This document shows, one piece after another, positions 6,971-15,839 of a stretch of 35,693 nucleotides of DNA. The stretch is from Streptomyces triticisoli (GTDB taxonomy: Bacteria; Actinomycetota; Actinomycetes; Streptomycetales; Streptomycetaceae). The notes below the pieces were generated by a model, which saw only the letters and a list, made by a program, of their open reading frames with translations, made no database searches and was not told the DNA's origin. Where the stretch lies: NCBI RefSeq assembly GCF_003270085.1, contig NZ_QFDQ01000007.1, forward strand, positions 1 through 35,693, read 5' to 3'. Positions within the stretch are counted from its first letter, which is position 1; each line of letters starts with the position of its first letter. A program made the translations under genes and the position numbers.

Positions 6971-8683
6971 TCATGCCTCCGACTGGTCGCTGAGCGGCTG
7001 GTCGCCCACCGCCGTGTCGTCCGGGGCGAGATCGAGCCACCGGCGATCGCCGCCCGTCTTTCTGTCATCGGGGTCGCTGAGCACCAGCCAGTCGATCACC
7101 CGATCCGCCGAGTTGGTGTCGACGAAGTCGAAGTTCTCCCGCCGGAACTGCTCGACCTTCGAGGTGTCGTAGTCCTCGTCCTGCAGGGCCTTGAGCAGCT
7201 CGTCGAAGGTCACGCAGACCTTGCCGGGAGCGACGGAGTCGTAGTCGCGGTGGAATCCGCGGATCACCGAATACGTGTCCTTGTCGTACGCGTAGAACAG
7301 GATCGGCCTGTCGAGCAGCGTGTACTCGTAGATGATGGACGAGTAGTCGGTGACGAGCACGTCGGTGACGTGCAGCAGGTCGTTGGTGTCCGGGAACGAC
7401 GCGAAGTCCAGCAGCCGGTCGGAGTATTCCGCGGGGATCGGCACGGGATCCGTTATAAAATGATGCATCCGGAAGAGCACGACGAACTTGTCCCCGCAGA
7501 CCTCGTGGAGCTTCGCGAAGTCGATGCGGTTGTAGTCGTAGTGCGCGTCGCCGATGCTCTTCCCGCGGAAGGTCGGCGCGAACAGCACGATCTTCTTGCC
7601 CTTGAGATTCGGGTTGGCGGCGAAGAAGTCCTCAGCAACCTTGCGGGAACGCTCCTTGTCGAGGAAGGTGTCGATGCGGGGCAGACCGGTCGGCACGACC
7701 GCCGATTCCTCGATGCCGAACGCCTCGGCGTACACCGGCACAAGATGCTGGGAGCCGGTGATCACGTAAGTGTATTTGCGGTGGGCGTTGGTCAGCTTCG
7801 GTGAGCCGTATCGTCCGAACCGGCTGTAGCCGACCGACTTGAACCCGCTTCCGGCGTGCCAGAGCTGGATGATCTTGGTGTCCGGGGAAATACCCAAATG
7901 CGCGAGAAGCCCGAAGTAATCGTCCAACAGCACGATGTCCGACGTCGCGAGCAGGTAGATGAGGCGGAGCGTGGTCCACTTATTGGCTGTGCTGGGTATT
8001 CGGAACGAATAGCGGAACGAGTACTTCTTGTCGAGGCCCCGCTCGATCATCCGGTCATGGACGCGTACCAGGTTGCCGCCGAGGCCGGTGCGCATTTCGG
8101 AGGCGAACAGGATCCGGTTGCCGCGCGGTCGAACCAGGCGGCGCGAGAGCGAGTAGATGCGGTTGGCGAGCTTGCGACGCCGGGCATGCGGCAGCACCCA
8201 CAACCCGAGTCGCTTGCCGAGCGGCTTCTTCGGACCCTTGCTGCCCGTCTTGCTCGGCCCGGCGCTGCGGAACAACTGGTACGTCCGCATGAGGAACTCG
8301 GGGTTCTCTTCGTCGTCCGAGATGCCGAACGCGATCACGTACGCGGAGCGGTTGCGGTCGTAGAGGAAGGTGCGGGAGTCCACGTCGAGGCGGTCCGTGG
8401 CGCTGAGGTCGAAGCCGGCGGCCGGCAGTCGCCTCTCCCCGATCACCGGGACGATCCGCCAGGAGCCGTTGGGCACCTGGCGCCGGTCCTGGAAGTTGGT
8501 GACGTTGATCTCCAAGCGGTGCTGCTCGGCATCTATTTGCCGAGAGTTCACCGGGAACTCGCGCTCACCATCGACAATCAGGAAACGGAGAGCACTAGGA
8601 TCTCCAGTGAAGTCCGAGACGGCCGCAGTGAGATTGAGGTGTACGCGCTCCCAGGAAATCGCCGCTATCGAGCAACGTGCCAT
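6971..8683 (-). CDS. CDP-glycerol/CDP-ribitol polyol-phosphate transferase (TarL/TagF-like)
   Basis: A 570-residue protein. The N-terminal ~150 residues look like a beta-rich domain. From ~200 on it is a glycerophosphotransferase of the TagF/TarL family, with the catalytic motif LWHAGSGFK (HAGSGFK at 276-282) and the C-terminal TDYSSIIYEY (TDYSS at 445-449), which contacts the CDP-polyol phosphate. The enzyme would polymerise polyol phosphate at the inner membrane face. Two ATGs are possible; 8683 is preferred because GGAAGG then sits 6 nt upstream, whereas it directly abuts ATG 8689. It is first in a three-gene minus-strand operon with the cytidylyltransferase and SDR, an organisation that fits synthesis of a CDP-activated polyol and its polymerisation. 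Confidence 0.87.
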   Translation of the reverse strand: MARCSIAAISWERVHLNLTAAVSDFTGDPSALRFLIVDGEREFPVNSRQIDAEQHRLEINVTNFQDRRQVPNGSWRIVPVIGERRLPAAGFDLSATDRLDVDSRTFLYDRNRSAYVIAFGISDDEENPEFLMRTYQLFRSAGPSKTGSKGPKKPLGKRLGLWVLPHARRRKLANRIYSLSRRLVRPRGNRILFASEMRTGLGGNLVRVHDRMIERGLDKKYSFRYSFRIPSTANKWTTLRLIYLLATSDIVLLDDYFGLLAHLGISPDTKIIQLWHAGSGFKSVGYSRFGRYGSPKLTNAHRKYTYVITGSQHLVPVYAEAFGIEESAVVPTGLPRIDTFLDKERSRKVAEDFFAANPNLKGKKIVLFAPTFRGKSIGDAHYDYNRIDFAKLHEVCGDKFVVLFRMHHFITDPVPIPAEYSDRLLDFASFPDTNDLLHVTDVLVTDYSSIIYEYTLLDRPILFYAYDKDTYSVIRGFHRDYDSVAPGKVCVTFDELLKALQDEDYDTSKVEQFRRENFDFVDTNSADRVIDWLVLSDPDDRKTGGDRRWLDLAPDDTAVGDQPLSDQSEA

Positions 8684-9077
8684 CGTCATCCTTCCGTCCG
8701 TGAAACCGCCGCGCAACTATGAGGCCTGCGCGACGGCGACGGCGCCTGCCCGCGCCAGGTGGGGCGACCGTGGGAGCATAGCGCACTGAGTCACGGCAGC
8801 CATAAGTCGTGACAGGGGCCACCGTCCCAGCGCGGGCAGGTGAGCGGGCCATCGAGGGTATCGCGCGTACCTTTCTCATCTCCGCCGCCCTCCTTACCGG
8901 TTCGCAGGGCCAGGCGCACGGTCATGCCCAGTGGTACGCCGACGGCTTGGCTCCAGCGGTAGACCAGCTTTGCCCGGGCACTGGCCACGGGCGGTTGCGG
9001 CCCGTGGCCAATATCACTGGGGTATCACGCTACGCACGGGCGAGGCCACGCCCCTGCCTTCGGCACCGCTCGCGCCT
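8684..9077. other. Intergenic stretch upstream of the tarL-like operon, with a 10-bp hairpin
   Basis: No convincing gene on either strand. It must contain the promoter of the minus-strand operon, but no clear -35/-10 pair was found; CATAGT (8722-8717, minus) is a weak -10 candidate. TGGCCACGGG (8982-8991) and CCCGTGGCCA (9001-9010) form a perfect 10-bp stem with a 9-nt loop near the border with IS1380-like sequence. Confidence 0.5.
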
Positions 9078-9821
9078 GCGGCGCCAGGAGACTGCCGGTG
9101 ATGCGCGCGGACTCGGCCTTCTGCGGCGCGGATGTCGTCAACTCCTGCCGGGTGCTGGGCGCGCTTCTCCAGCACCGTGCGGATGAACGCTTCCGTCAAG
9201 ACCGCCATGGCCCGCATGGATGAGGACGCCTGGACGCCGATCAAGTGCCCCAAGGCGGTCCGGGGCGAGGAGGGCCAGTGCCGGATCTCCCACGCCGAGA
9301 CGGCCGAGACCATCTGCACCGCCTTCACATCCAAGCCGAAGAAGCGGCAGGTCGTCGCCCGACTGATGGTGCGCCGCGTCAAACGCCCGAGCGCTGAAGC
9401 CGTCCCCGCCGGACAGGGCGCGCTGTTCGGCATCTGGCGCTACCACGCCGCGTTCACCGACTTTCCGCTCTCCTTGAACGATGCCGAGCGTGGCCATCAA
9501 CGGCGCGCCGTCGTCGAGCAGATGATCGCAGATGTCAAGAACAGCGCCTTCGCCCACGCGCCTTCCGGGCGCTTCCGAGCGAACGCCGCGTGGCTCGCCC
9601 CGGCAGCCCTGGCACACAACCTGCCCCGCGCCGCGGGTGACCTGGCCGGCACGTTCCACGCCAGAGCGACCACCGCCACCATCCGGGACCACCTGGTCAA
9701 GGTGCCCGCCCGTCTGGTCCACTCGGCACGCCGCCTCACCCCGCACCTGACCGAACGCTGGCCATGGGGCACGGTCTTCACCCAGCTCTTCACCATCGTG
9801 CACGGGCCACCGGCACCCTGA
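9078..9821 (+). pseudogene. IS1380-family transposase, 5'-truncated and frameshifted
   Basis: The C-terminal half of an IS1380-type DDE transposase. Frame 2 reads LPVMRADSAFCGADVVNSC. A frameshift near 9160 moves to frame 3, which reads ARFSSTVRMNASVKTAM, DAWTPIKCPKAV, TAFTSKPKKRQVVARL and MVRRVKR, then the segment RRAVVEQMIADVKNS with the catalytic Glu, and runs through NAAWLAPAALAHNLPRAAG to the stop at 9821. About 250 residues are present of the usual ~460, and the N-terminal half is absent. It is non-functional and no terminal repeats were recognised. Confidence 0.85.
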
Positions 9822-9869
9822 GACTCACCGACCGGCCTGTCCGAAAAGACCTGATACCTCCGCGGTTGC

Positions 9870-10450
9870 GGCGCCCACTGCATCGCGCAGATCAAGGCCA
9901 ACCACCCCCAATCTGTTCGACACGGCCCGCGTCTGCCCTGGCGCGACATCGTTCTGGACCACTACGACCGCGCCCGGGCCCACCACCGCCACGAGATCCT
10001 CCCCGGAGGGGCCAACCTCCAGCCTGAAGACCGCCGCCTTCGCCCACCTCGACTGCCCCGACGCCAAGCAGGCCCTCCAACTCGTGTGCTGGAGGCAGGA
10101 CTCCACCACCGGCAAGCCCGCCGTCGAACACGTCTGCCTGATCACCGGCCTGCCGCCCGGCGCCGCGGCCGGCGCCCAACTCGCCGCCCGGATCCGCGGC
10201 CACTGGAAGACCGAAAATCTTCTCCACCACCTCCGGGACCGCACCTTCCGCGAAGACGACTCCAAGATCCGCACCGGCCGTCCTCCCCGGGTCATGGCCG
10301 GACTGGGGGCACCTCCCGGCCGAAGGTTGGGGCAGCAACCTCGCCATCGGCGTCCACCGCCAGGACGGCCACACCAACATCGCCGCCGCCCTCCGCCGGG
10401 CCGCCCGCGACCACCACCGCCCCCTGGCCTCCCCCGGCCTCACCGGATGA
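9870..10450 (+). pseudogene. ISAs1-family transposase, 3' fragment with frameshifts
   Basis: Blocks typical of the ISAs1 C-terminus appear in order but in several frames: AQIKANHPQS, LPWRDIVLDHYDRARAHHRHEI, then (frame change) LKTAAFAHLDCPDAKQALQL, WRQDSTTGKPAVEHVCLITG, RGHWKTENLLHHLRDRTFRED and DSKIRTG. After a further shift come NLAIGVHRQDGHTNIAAALR and a stop at 10448-10450. An insertion of about 25 nt splits the HEI/LKT junction. The 5' half is missing. It lies directly after the IS1380 remnant in the same orientation, so the two probably accumulated in the same hot spot. Confidence 0.8.
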
Positions 10451-10975
10451 ACCCGGACAGAAACCGATCACGCAAAGGACCCCGGGAGCGGCGGCGGTAC
10501 TCCGATTCAACACTGCCTGCGGTCGTCGCACAGGGGCTCCTCGACGCGATCGCTGCCTGTGCGGCGGACGGCGGGCACTGGCTGCTCAGCTCCGAGGACA
10601 ACTCCGCTCGGACGGAAGCGAGTTGGGTGCGCAGCGAGTCGGGCAAGGGCGGGCTGCCGCCACAGCGGCGTGCGTACGCGGGGTCTTTGGTCACTGCGCC
10701 CTCCACCTGGAGGTGTTCATCAGCGCCGACGACGCGCGCGTCGACGTCGAGGGCATCGACTTCCGCGACCTCACCTGGGACGGGACCCCCGCCTTCATAC
10801 GGGCCGTGCTGGACGGCGACGCCTGGGCCGAAGGCCACCGCTTCCCGTCCGGTTGGTCTCCCGTCGTCCGGCTGCCCGACGGCATCACCCACAAGGAGCG
10901 CATCGCCCGCGGCCTGTCCCTCTGTCCGGCCGGCCGCATCCGCGCAGGGCCGGTCCCGCCCGGCCCTGCGCGGCA
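10451..10975 (+). pseudogene. Decayed gene of unknown function
   Basis: Two pieces read like protein but in different frames. Frame 1, up to ~10690, reads LLDAIAACAADGGHWLLSSE. Frame 3, from ~10700, reads LEVFISADDARVDVEGIDF, DLTWDGTPAFIRAVLDGDAW and VVRLPDGITHKERIARGLS. One frameshift near 10690 would join them. No start with a ribosome binding site was found, and the second frame runs into the convergent TagF-like gene without a stop of its own. The family is not recognised. It could instead be a misread non-coding stretch, though the acidic/hydrophobic pattern of the second piece looks protein-like. Confidence 0.4.
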
Positions 10976-10978
10976 CGT

Positions 10979-13756
10979 TCAGCCGTCGGTCGGGGCTGCG
11001 GCGTGCGGTCCGCCGGCGAGCATGCGGTCCACGACCCGCGCTGTCGCGAGACCGTCGCCGGGCTCGCAGAAGTCCCTTATGAACTGAGCGTACTTCTCCC
11101 GGTACTCCGCTTCGACGGCATCGACGTCGCGCAGGGCCTTGACCAGGTCTTCGGAGGTCTCCAGCAGCGGGCCGGGCGCCCGGGTGGTGAGGTCGAAGTA
11201 CAAGCCGCGCAGTGTGTCCCGGTAGTGCTCCAGGTCGTAGGTGAAGAACAGCATCGGCTTACCCGAGTGCGCGAAGTCGAAGAACGCCGAGGAGTAGTCG
11301 GTGACCAGCACATCGGCGACGAGGTACAGATCGGCGATGTCCGGGTAGCGGGTGACATCCCACACGAAGCCCCGGCCGGCACCCGGTACGTTGTCATGGA
11401 CCCTCGGGTGCTTGCGGAAGAGCAGCACATGGTCGTGACCGAGTTCGGCCTGGGCCGCGGCCAGGTCGATCCGCAGATCGAGTTTGTACAGCTTGCTCGC
11501 GTGCTTCTGGTCTTCCCGCCAGGTAGGAGCGTAGAGCACCACCTTCTTGCCCTCGGGCAGGCCGAGCCGCTCCCTGACCCGCGCGGCCCGCGCGTCGCGG
11601 TCGGGGGCGTGGAAGACGTCGTTGCGCGGATAACCGCTCTCGAGCATTTCGCCTTCGATGCTGTACGCCCTGCGCATGATCTCTGTGGTGTACGCGTTCG
11701 GCGACACCACGAAGTCGAACTGCCGGTAGCTGTGCGGCAGGCTGGCGATATAGGCGGGATTCGACTTGGTGGTGCCGAGGAGGTCCCTGCCGATCTTCTT
11801 CAGCGGCGTGCCGTGCCAGGTCTGCACGACCCGCTGCCCGGGGCGGGTGACGAACCAATCGCCCACCGTCGTGTTGACGACGACGTAGCGGCTGCGCGCC
11901 AGTGCCTCGTACCACTCGCGGCTGCCCCGGCTCACCACACGCGCTTCCGGCGGCATCTCGGGCAGCCCCCCGTCCTGGGTCCAGATGTGCTCGACGTCGA
12001 CCCCCCGGCGCACCAGCTCCTCGTAGACCGCCCGCGGCGAGTCCGAGAACTGCTTGCCGCTGAGGCTCATGTAGAGCACCGCGTCGCGCAAGGGGAGCTC
12101 GCGCTGCTCGTGGAAGTACACCTCTTGCAGCATGCGCTGCCGGTAGGCGCCGTGCTCACCGGGGCCGAGCAGCCGTTCCGGCTCGATGAAGATGCGGTCG
12201 AAGTGGCGGCGGTCCACGGTGTAAGCACGCTGCGGGCCACTGAAGCGCATGGGCAGTTCCTGCACCTGCTCCGGACGCAAGGTCACCGGGACGTCCCCGG
12301 ACTTGTCCCAGGCGTCCGCGTCGCGGAAGTACAGGTACCAGCGACCGGGGCACAGGGGCAGCTCGGGACCGTACGCCTGCGGGGCCGCCTCGGGCTTGAC
12401 CCGGACCGTGAACCGCCCGTCGGCAAGCTCGACCGGCAGCTCCTTCTCCTCGAAGCGGACCCCGTGCCGCAGGATGACCTTCTTCCCGGCCGCTTCCTCA
12501 CCGGGATACGTACCCTCGAGCACCAGCTCCCCCGACCCCGTCACGGTCATCGCGTCGACCACGGGTCGGACGGCTCGCGTTGCCAGCACCAGCCTGCCGG
12601 GCCCGTCGCGGTGGACGGCCAGCTCGCGGCCGGGGGCAAACCGGTGCCTGCTGGTCGTGAAGCCCTCGGCGAGGAGGGCCGCCTGGCCCCGGCCGTCGGT
12701 TCCCCTCAAGGTCACCTTGAATTGCCGGGTCTTGGTTCCCTGCAGGTCGTTCGCGGCCAGCTGGGCAAGACTGAAGACCGACTGGTAGCGCCGGAACGCG
12801 TCAGGGGAACCGGACAGGGGAGTGAGCGGGCTGTCGAGTCCGGTGTCGCCTTCGACGATGCTCACGGCGGTGGGGGCCTTGGCGCCGCTCCGCGCCCTGG
12901 TGACCAGTCGCAGCTCGCCGTCCGCGACGGTGCAGGACTCGACCTCGACAGGGGGCTGCTGCACCGTGATGCTCACGGCACTCTTGGTGAAGCCGACCAC
13001 GAGACGTGAGCCGTCCGCCAGATGACGAACCTGGTTGTGCCCGGCCGTGCCCGCGTCGTGCTGGCGCACCCGCGCGCCGTAGATCCCGCCCGGTCCCAGG
13101 ATCCCGACCTGCAGAAACCACTGGCCGGCACCGCGCCGGGCGAGCTCGCGCAGCCGACGAGCAGGGACGACGACTTCGAAGCCCGTGTGGTCGTAGCAGT
13201 GCAGGGCCTGTCCGGAGGCGACGGTGGCCTGCTCGCTGCGGGTGCGGCGCATGCGCAGTCTGATGCGGCGGCCGGTCTCGTCGTTTTTCAGCACCGCGAA
13301 TCGGCCGATGTCGCGGCTCGACGGACGCGGCAGGTTCGCGACGAACGCGTACCCTTCCCATATCAGATCGTCGCCGCGCCAGCCGACCGAGGTGAGCTGC
13401 GCCGTCACCGGCAAGTCGCGACGCGTGAGCGCGGCGATCCGTTCGGGCAGCGCCAGCCCCCGCAGCCCCGGCAGTACCAGCCGGGGGCGCCGGGCGCCTG
13501 CCACGAGGAAGGTGCCCGGGTCCCTGCGCTGGTGCCGGACCACCTCGACAAGATCCTCGGCGCGCCCCTCGGCAGCGAGATACCATTTGACGCGCTCGAG
13601 CGGAGGGAGGACAGTGAGCACCCCCTCGCCGTGGGTGTCGAGCAGTTCCCGCGCCGTGGCACGCAACTCCTCGCGCTCGGCCTGCGAGCTCTCGGGAAAG
13701 TATCGCAAGATCCCCCGTACTCTTGCCGACGCGAGATCGGCGAGAGACTGCGCCAT
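10979..13756 (-). CDS. TagF-like CDP-glycerol glycerophosphotransferase, large form without the glycosyltransferase domain
   Basis: A 925-residue protein. Residues 1-~80 (SLADLASARVRGILRYFPES, LERVKWYLAAEG) resemble the helical linker that in longer Streptomyces relatives follows an N-terminal GT2 glycosyltransferase domain. Residues ~90-520 are beta-rich repeats of Ig-like appearance. Residues ~540-910 are the glycerophosphotransferase domain with VQTWHGTPLKKIG (His ~648) and LVTDYSSAFFDF (~818). It would polymerise or cap a polyol-phosphate chain. ATG 13756 has AAGGG upstream and an in-frame TGA shortly before, so the missing GT2 domain is not simply an upstream extension. It is separate from the tarL-like operon and transcribed alone. 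Either a domain-loss variant or a natural short form. Confidence 0.85.
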   Translation of the reverse strand: MAQSLADLASARVRGILRYFPESSQAEREELRATARELLDTHGEGVLTVLPPLERVKWYLAAEGRAEDLVEVVRHQRRDPGTFLVAGARRPRLVLPGLRGLALPERIAALTRRDLPVTAQLTSVGWRGDDLIWEGYAFVANLPRPSSRDIGRFAVLKNDETGRRIRLRMRRTRSEQATVASGQALHCYDHTGFEVVVPARRLRELARRGAGQWFLQVGILGPGGIYGARVRQHDAGTAGHNQVRHLADGSRLVVGFTKSAVSITVQQPPVEVESCTVADGELRLVTRARSGAKAPTAVSIVEGDTGLDSPLTPLSGSPDAFRRYQSVFSLAQLAANDLQGTKTRQFKVTLRGTDGRGQAALLAEGFTTSRHRFAPGRELAVHRDGPGRLVLATRAVRPVVDAMTVTGSGELVLEGTYPGEEAAGKKVILRHGVRFEEKELPVELADGRFTVRVKPEAAPQAYGPELPLCPGRWYLYFRDADAWDKSGDVPVTLRPEQVQELPMRFSGPQRAYTVDRRHFDRIFIEPERLLGPGEHGAYRQRMLQEVYFHEQRELPLRDAVLYMSLSGKQFSDSPRAVYEELVRRGVDVEHIWTQDGGLPEMPPEARVVSRGSREWYEALARSRYVVVNTTVGDWFVTRPGQRVVQTWHGTPLKKIGRDLLGTTKSNPAYIASLPHSYRQFDFVVSPNAYTTEIMRRAYSIEGEMLESGYPRNDVFHAPDRDARAARVRERLGLPEGKKVVLYAPTWREDQKHASKLYKLDLRIDLAAAQAELGHDHVLLFRKHPRVHDNVPGAGRGFVWDVTRYPDIADLYLVADVLVTDYSSAFFDFAHSGKPMLFFTYDLEHYRDTLRGLYFDLTTRAPGPLLETSEDLVKALRDVDAVEAEYREKYAQFIRDFCEPGDGLATARVVDRMLAGGPHAAAPTDG

Positions 13757-14217
13757 GAGTAACGCCCTTCTTCAACGTGCCAGTGAACTCCAAGCCATCG
13801 CACGGTAACCGAGTCACTCGTGTGCCGCACGCTTCGCGTGATAACAGTGCGGGCACATGCGGCTTGGATCCGCTGCCCCAGGTCAGGACGTGTCACAGTA
13901 GCCGCAGGATGCTCAAATCACTGTCGGCGGAAGCAGCCATGGTGAACAGGTCGGCACGGCTGACGACGACCGGGCCGGCACCATCAGATCGTCCCGTGAT
14001 CGTCCCCCTGGCAAGCCCCGCTCAGCAAGTGCCGCGCTCCACCAGGCTGCTTGGACCGGGATGCTGTGGGCAACGAATGGCGCTGACCGGCAGACGGCCT
14101 TCCAGCCGTCGCTCACCTGTCCCGGCAGGGTCCTTGAGCCGAGGGCCCGGCAGGCCCATGCGGGAGCGTCGGACATCCACTCGGTGATCGCGGTCAGCGA
14201 TCGGACACCGGCCGGCA

Positions 14218-14352
14218 CACTCGCTGCGGCAGCGGCCGGAGTCGTCGCTGCGTGACAACGACGAGGCGATGCTCAGACTGGAAGGGGCGGGGCCGCACGA
14301 GGCCTACCGTCAGAACTTCGAGAGCATGTTCGGCGTTGCGACTGCTCCTTGA
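14218..14352 (+). pseudogene. Possible 3' remnant of a phospholipase D-like protein
   Basis: The frame ending at TGA 14350-14352 reads SLRDNDEAMLRLEG and EAYRQNFESMF. The pattern S-(L/I)-R-x-N-D-E-(A/V)-(M/L)-L followed by YxxNF resembles the end of phospholipase D-family domains. There is no start and the frame is closed by a stop at 14185, so at most a stub remains. The match is from memory of the motif and is tentative. Confidence 0.3.
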
Positions 14353-14484
14353 TGACGGCCCGGCCCGCGCCCGGGCACTCCCCGCAGGACCTGACCCGCG
14401 CGCCTGACCCTCGGCCGCGGAAGTCGGACACGGCCCCTGCTGTCCGCAGCTTGGACCGATGCGCGGCGCACGACCCCCTTCGCG

Positions 14485-14490
14485 TAGATT
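14485..14490 (+). promoter_or_regulatory. Possible -10 box of proB
   Basis: TAGATT (14485-14490) lies 42 nt before the GTG start and is a good -10 match. No -35 at standard spacing was found. Confidence 0.35.
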
Positions 14491-14532
14491 CGGGCGGGGC
14501 AGTCCGACCTACGCAAGGGGACAGGCAGCAAG

Positions 14533-15660
14533 GTGGCAGGGTCAAGGCAGGCCGCGTATGAGGCCCGCAGGGTCGTCGTCAAGGTGGGGTCCTCGTCGCT
14601 GACCACCGCGTCGGGCGGGCTGGACGCCGACCGGGTGGACGCGCTCGTGGACGTTCTCGGCAAAGTGCGCGGTGAGGGAGAGAAGGAGATCGTCCTCGTC
14701 TCCTCCGGCGCCATCGCCGCCGGACTCGCCCCGCTGGGCCTGTCCCGCCGCCCACGCGACCTCGCCCGTCAGCAGGCCGCGGCCAGCGTGGGCCAGGGCC
14801 TGCTCGTGGCCCGCTACACCGCGTCCTTCGCCCGCTACGGCATCCGCGTCGGCCAGGTCCTGCTGACCAGCGACGACACCAGCCGCCGCGCCCACCACCG
14901 CAACGCCTCCCGCACCCTGGACAAGCTGCTCGCGATGGGCGCCCTGCCGGTCGTCAACGAGAACGACACCGTCGCCACCGACGAGATCCGCTTCGGCGAC
15001 AACGACCGGCTCGCCGCCCTCGTCGCCCACCTGGTCCACGCCGACCTGCTGGTGCTGCTGTCCGACGTGGACGGCGTCTACGACGGCGACCCGAGCAGGC
15101 CCGGCACCTCCCGGATAGCCGAGGTGCGGGGACCCGAGGACCTGGCCGACGTCGAGATCGGCAGCGCCGGCAAGGCCGGCGTCGGCACCGGCGGCATGGT
15201 CACCAAGGTCGAGGCGGCCAGGATCGCGGCCGCCGCAGGCATCCCCGTGGTGCTCACCAGCGCCGTCCACGCGGCCGACGCCCTGTCCGGCAAGGACACC
15301 GGCACCTACTTCCACCCCACCGGCAAGCGCTCCGCCGACCGGCTGCTGTGGCTGCAGCACGCCTCCACCCCGCAGGGCTCGCTCACCCTCGACGACGGCG
15401 CCGTCCGCGCGGTCGTGGAGCGCCGCAAGTCGCTGCTGCCCGCCGGAATCGCCGCCGTGGAGGGCGAGTTCACCGCCGGTGACCCGGTCGAGCTGCGCGA
15501 CGTGGCCGGGTGCGCGGTCGCCCGCGGGCTGGTCAACTTCGACGCCAGGGAGATCCCCCGGCTGATCGGCCGCTCCACCCGCGACCTCGCCCGCGAACTG
15601 GGACCGGCGTACGAACGCGAGGTCGTACACAGGGACGACCTGGTGATCCTGCGGCCGTAA
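14533..15660 (+). CDS. proB: Glutamate 5-kinase
   Basis: A 375-residue enzyme for the first step of proline synthesis (ATP + glutamate to glutamyl 5-phosphate). The amino-acid kinase domain spans ~1-265, with VVVKVGSSSLTT at the N-terminus (phosphate loop), LVSSGAIAAG, the glutamate-binding PVVNENDTVATDEIRFGDND and the nucleotide-site GTGGMVTKVEAA. A C-terminal PUA domain (~285-370) is present, as in E. coli ProB. GTG 14533 is chosen because AGGGGA lies 11 nt upstream and the kinase homology starts within a dozen residues. proA follows after one intervening small gene. The pair supplies glutamate semialdehyde. Confidence 0.96.
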   Translation: MAGSRQAAYEARRVVVKVGSSSLTTASGGLDADRVDALVDVLGKVRGEGEKEIVLVSSGAIAAGLAPLGLSRRPRDLARQQAAASVGQGLLVARYTASFARYGIRVGQVLLTSDDTSRRAHHRNASRTLDKLLAMGALPVVNENDTVATDEIRFGDNDRLAALVAHLVHADLLVLLSDVDGVYDGDPSRPGTSRIAEVRGPEDLADVEIGSAGKAGVGTGGMVTKVEAARIAAAAGIPVVLTSAVHAADALSGKDTGTYFHPTGKRSADRLLWLQHASTPQGSLTLDDGAVRAVVERRKSLLPAGIAAVEGEFTAGDPVELRDVAGCAVARGLVNFDAREIPRLIGRSTRDLARELGPAYEREVVHRDDLVILRP

Positions 15661-15763
15661 TGGGCCGAAACGTCCGGCACCGGGGTGACCGACGGTGGGG
15701 ACGTTCCGTAAAACCGCCCCACGGAGCGCCGCGGCCTGCTCCACTTTGTCTCGAGGACACATT

Positions 15764-15799
15764 CAGCACGAGCAGCACGAGCAGCACGAGCAGCACGAG
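15764..15799 (+). repeat. Four tandem copies of CAGCACGAG
   Basis: The 9-bp unit CAGCACGAG is repeated exactly four times in the leader of the 142-aa gene, 40 nt before its GTG start. Being a multiple of three it would not shift a frame, but it lies outside the likely coding region. Confidence 0.9.
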
Positions 15800-15839
15800 C
15801 GAGATCCGGCGAGACGAGAGAGACGTGGAGGAGGCCGTC

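Larger units (their letters stand above)
13757..14532. other. Divergent intergenic region between the TagF-like gene and proB
   Basis: About 775 nt without an intact gene. It should hold promoters for the TagF-like gene (minus) and proB (plus). Open frames here lack ribosome binding sites and family features. The only protein-like piece is the remnant at 14218-14352. Confidence 0.6.

Noticed and set aside
10559..13009. An 816-codon plus-strand frame
   Set aside because: Antisense shadow of the TagF-like gene; no start signal or motif.
15764..15799. Possible CRISPR-like repeats
   Set aside because: The 9-bp units are contiguous with no spacers and there are no cas genes: a simple tandem repeat.
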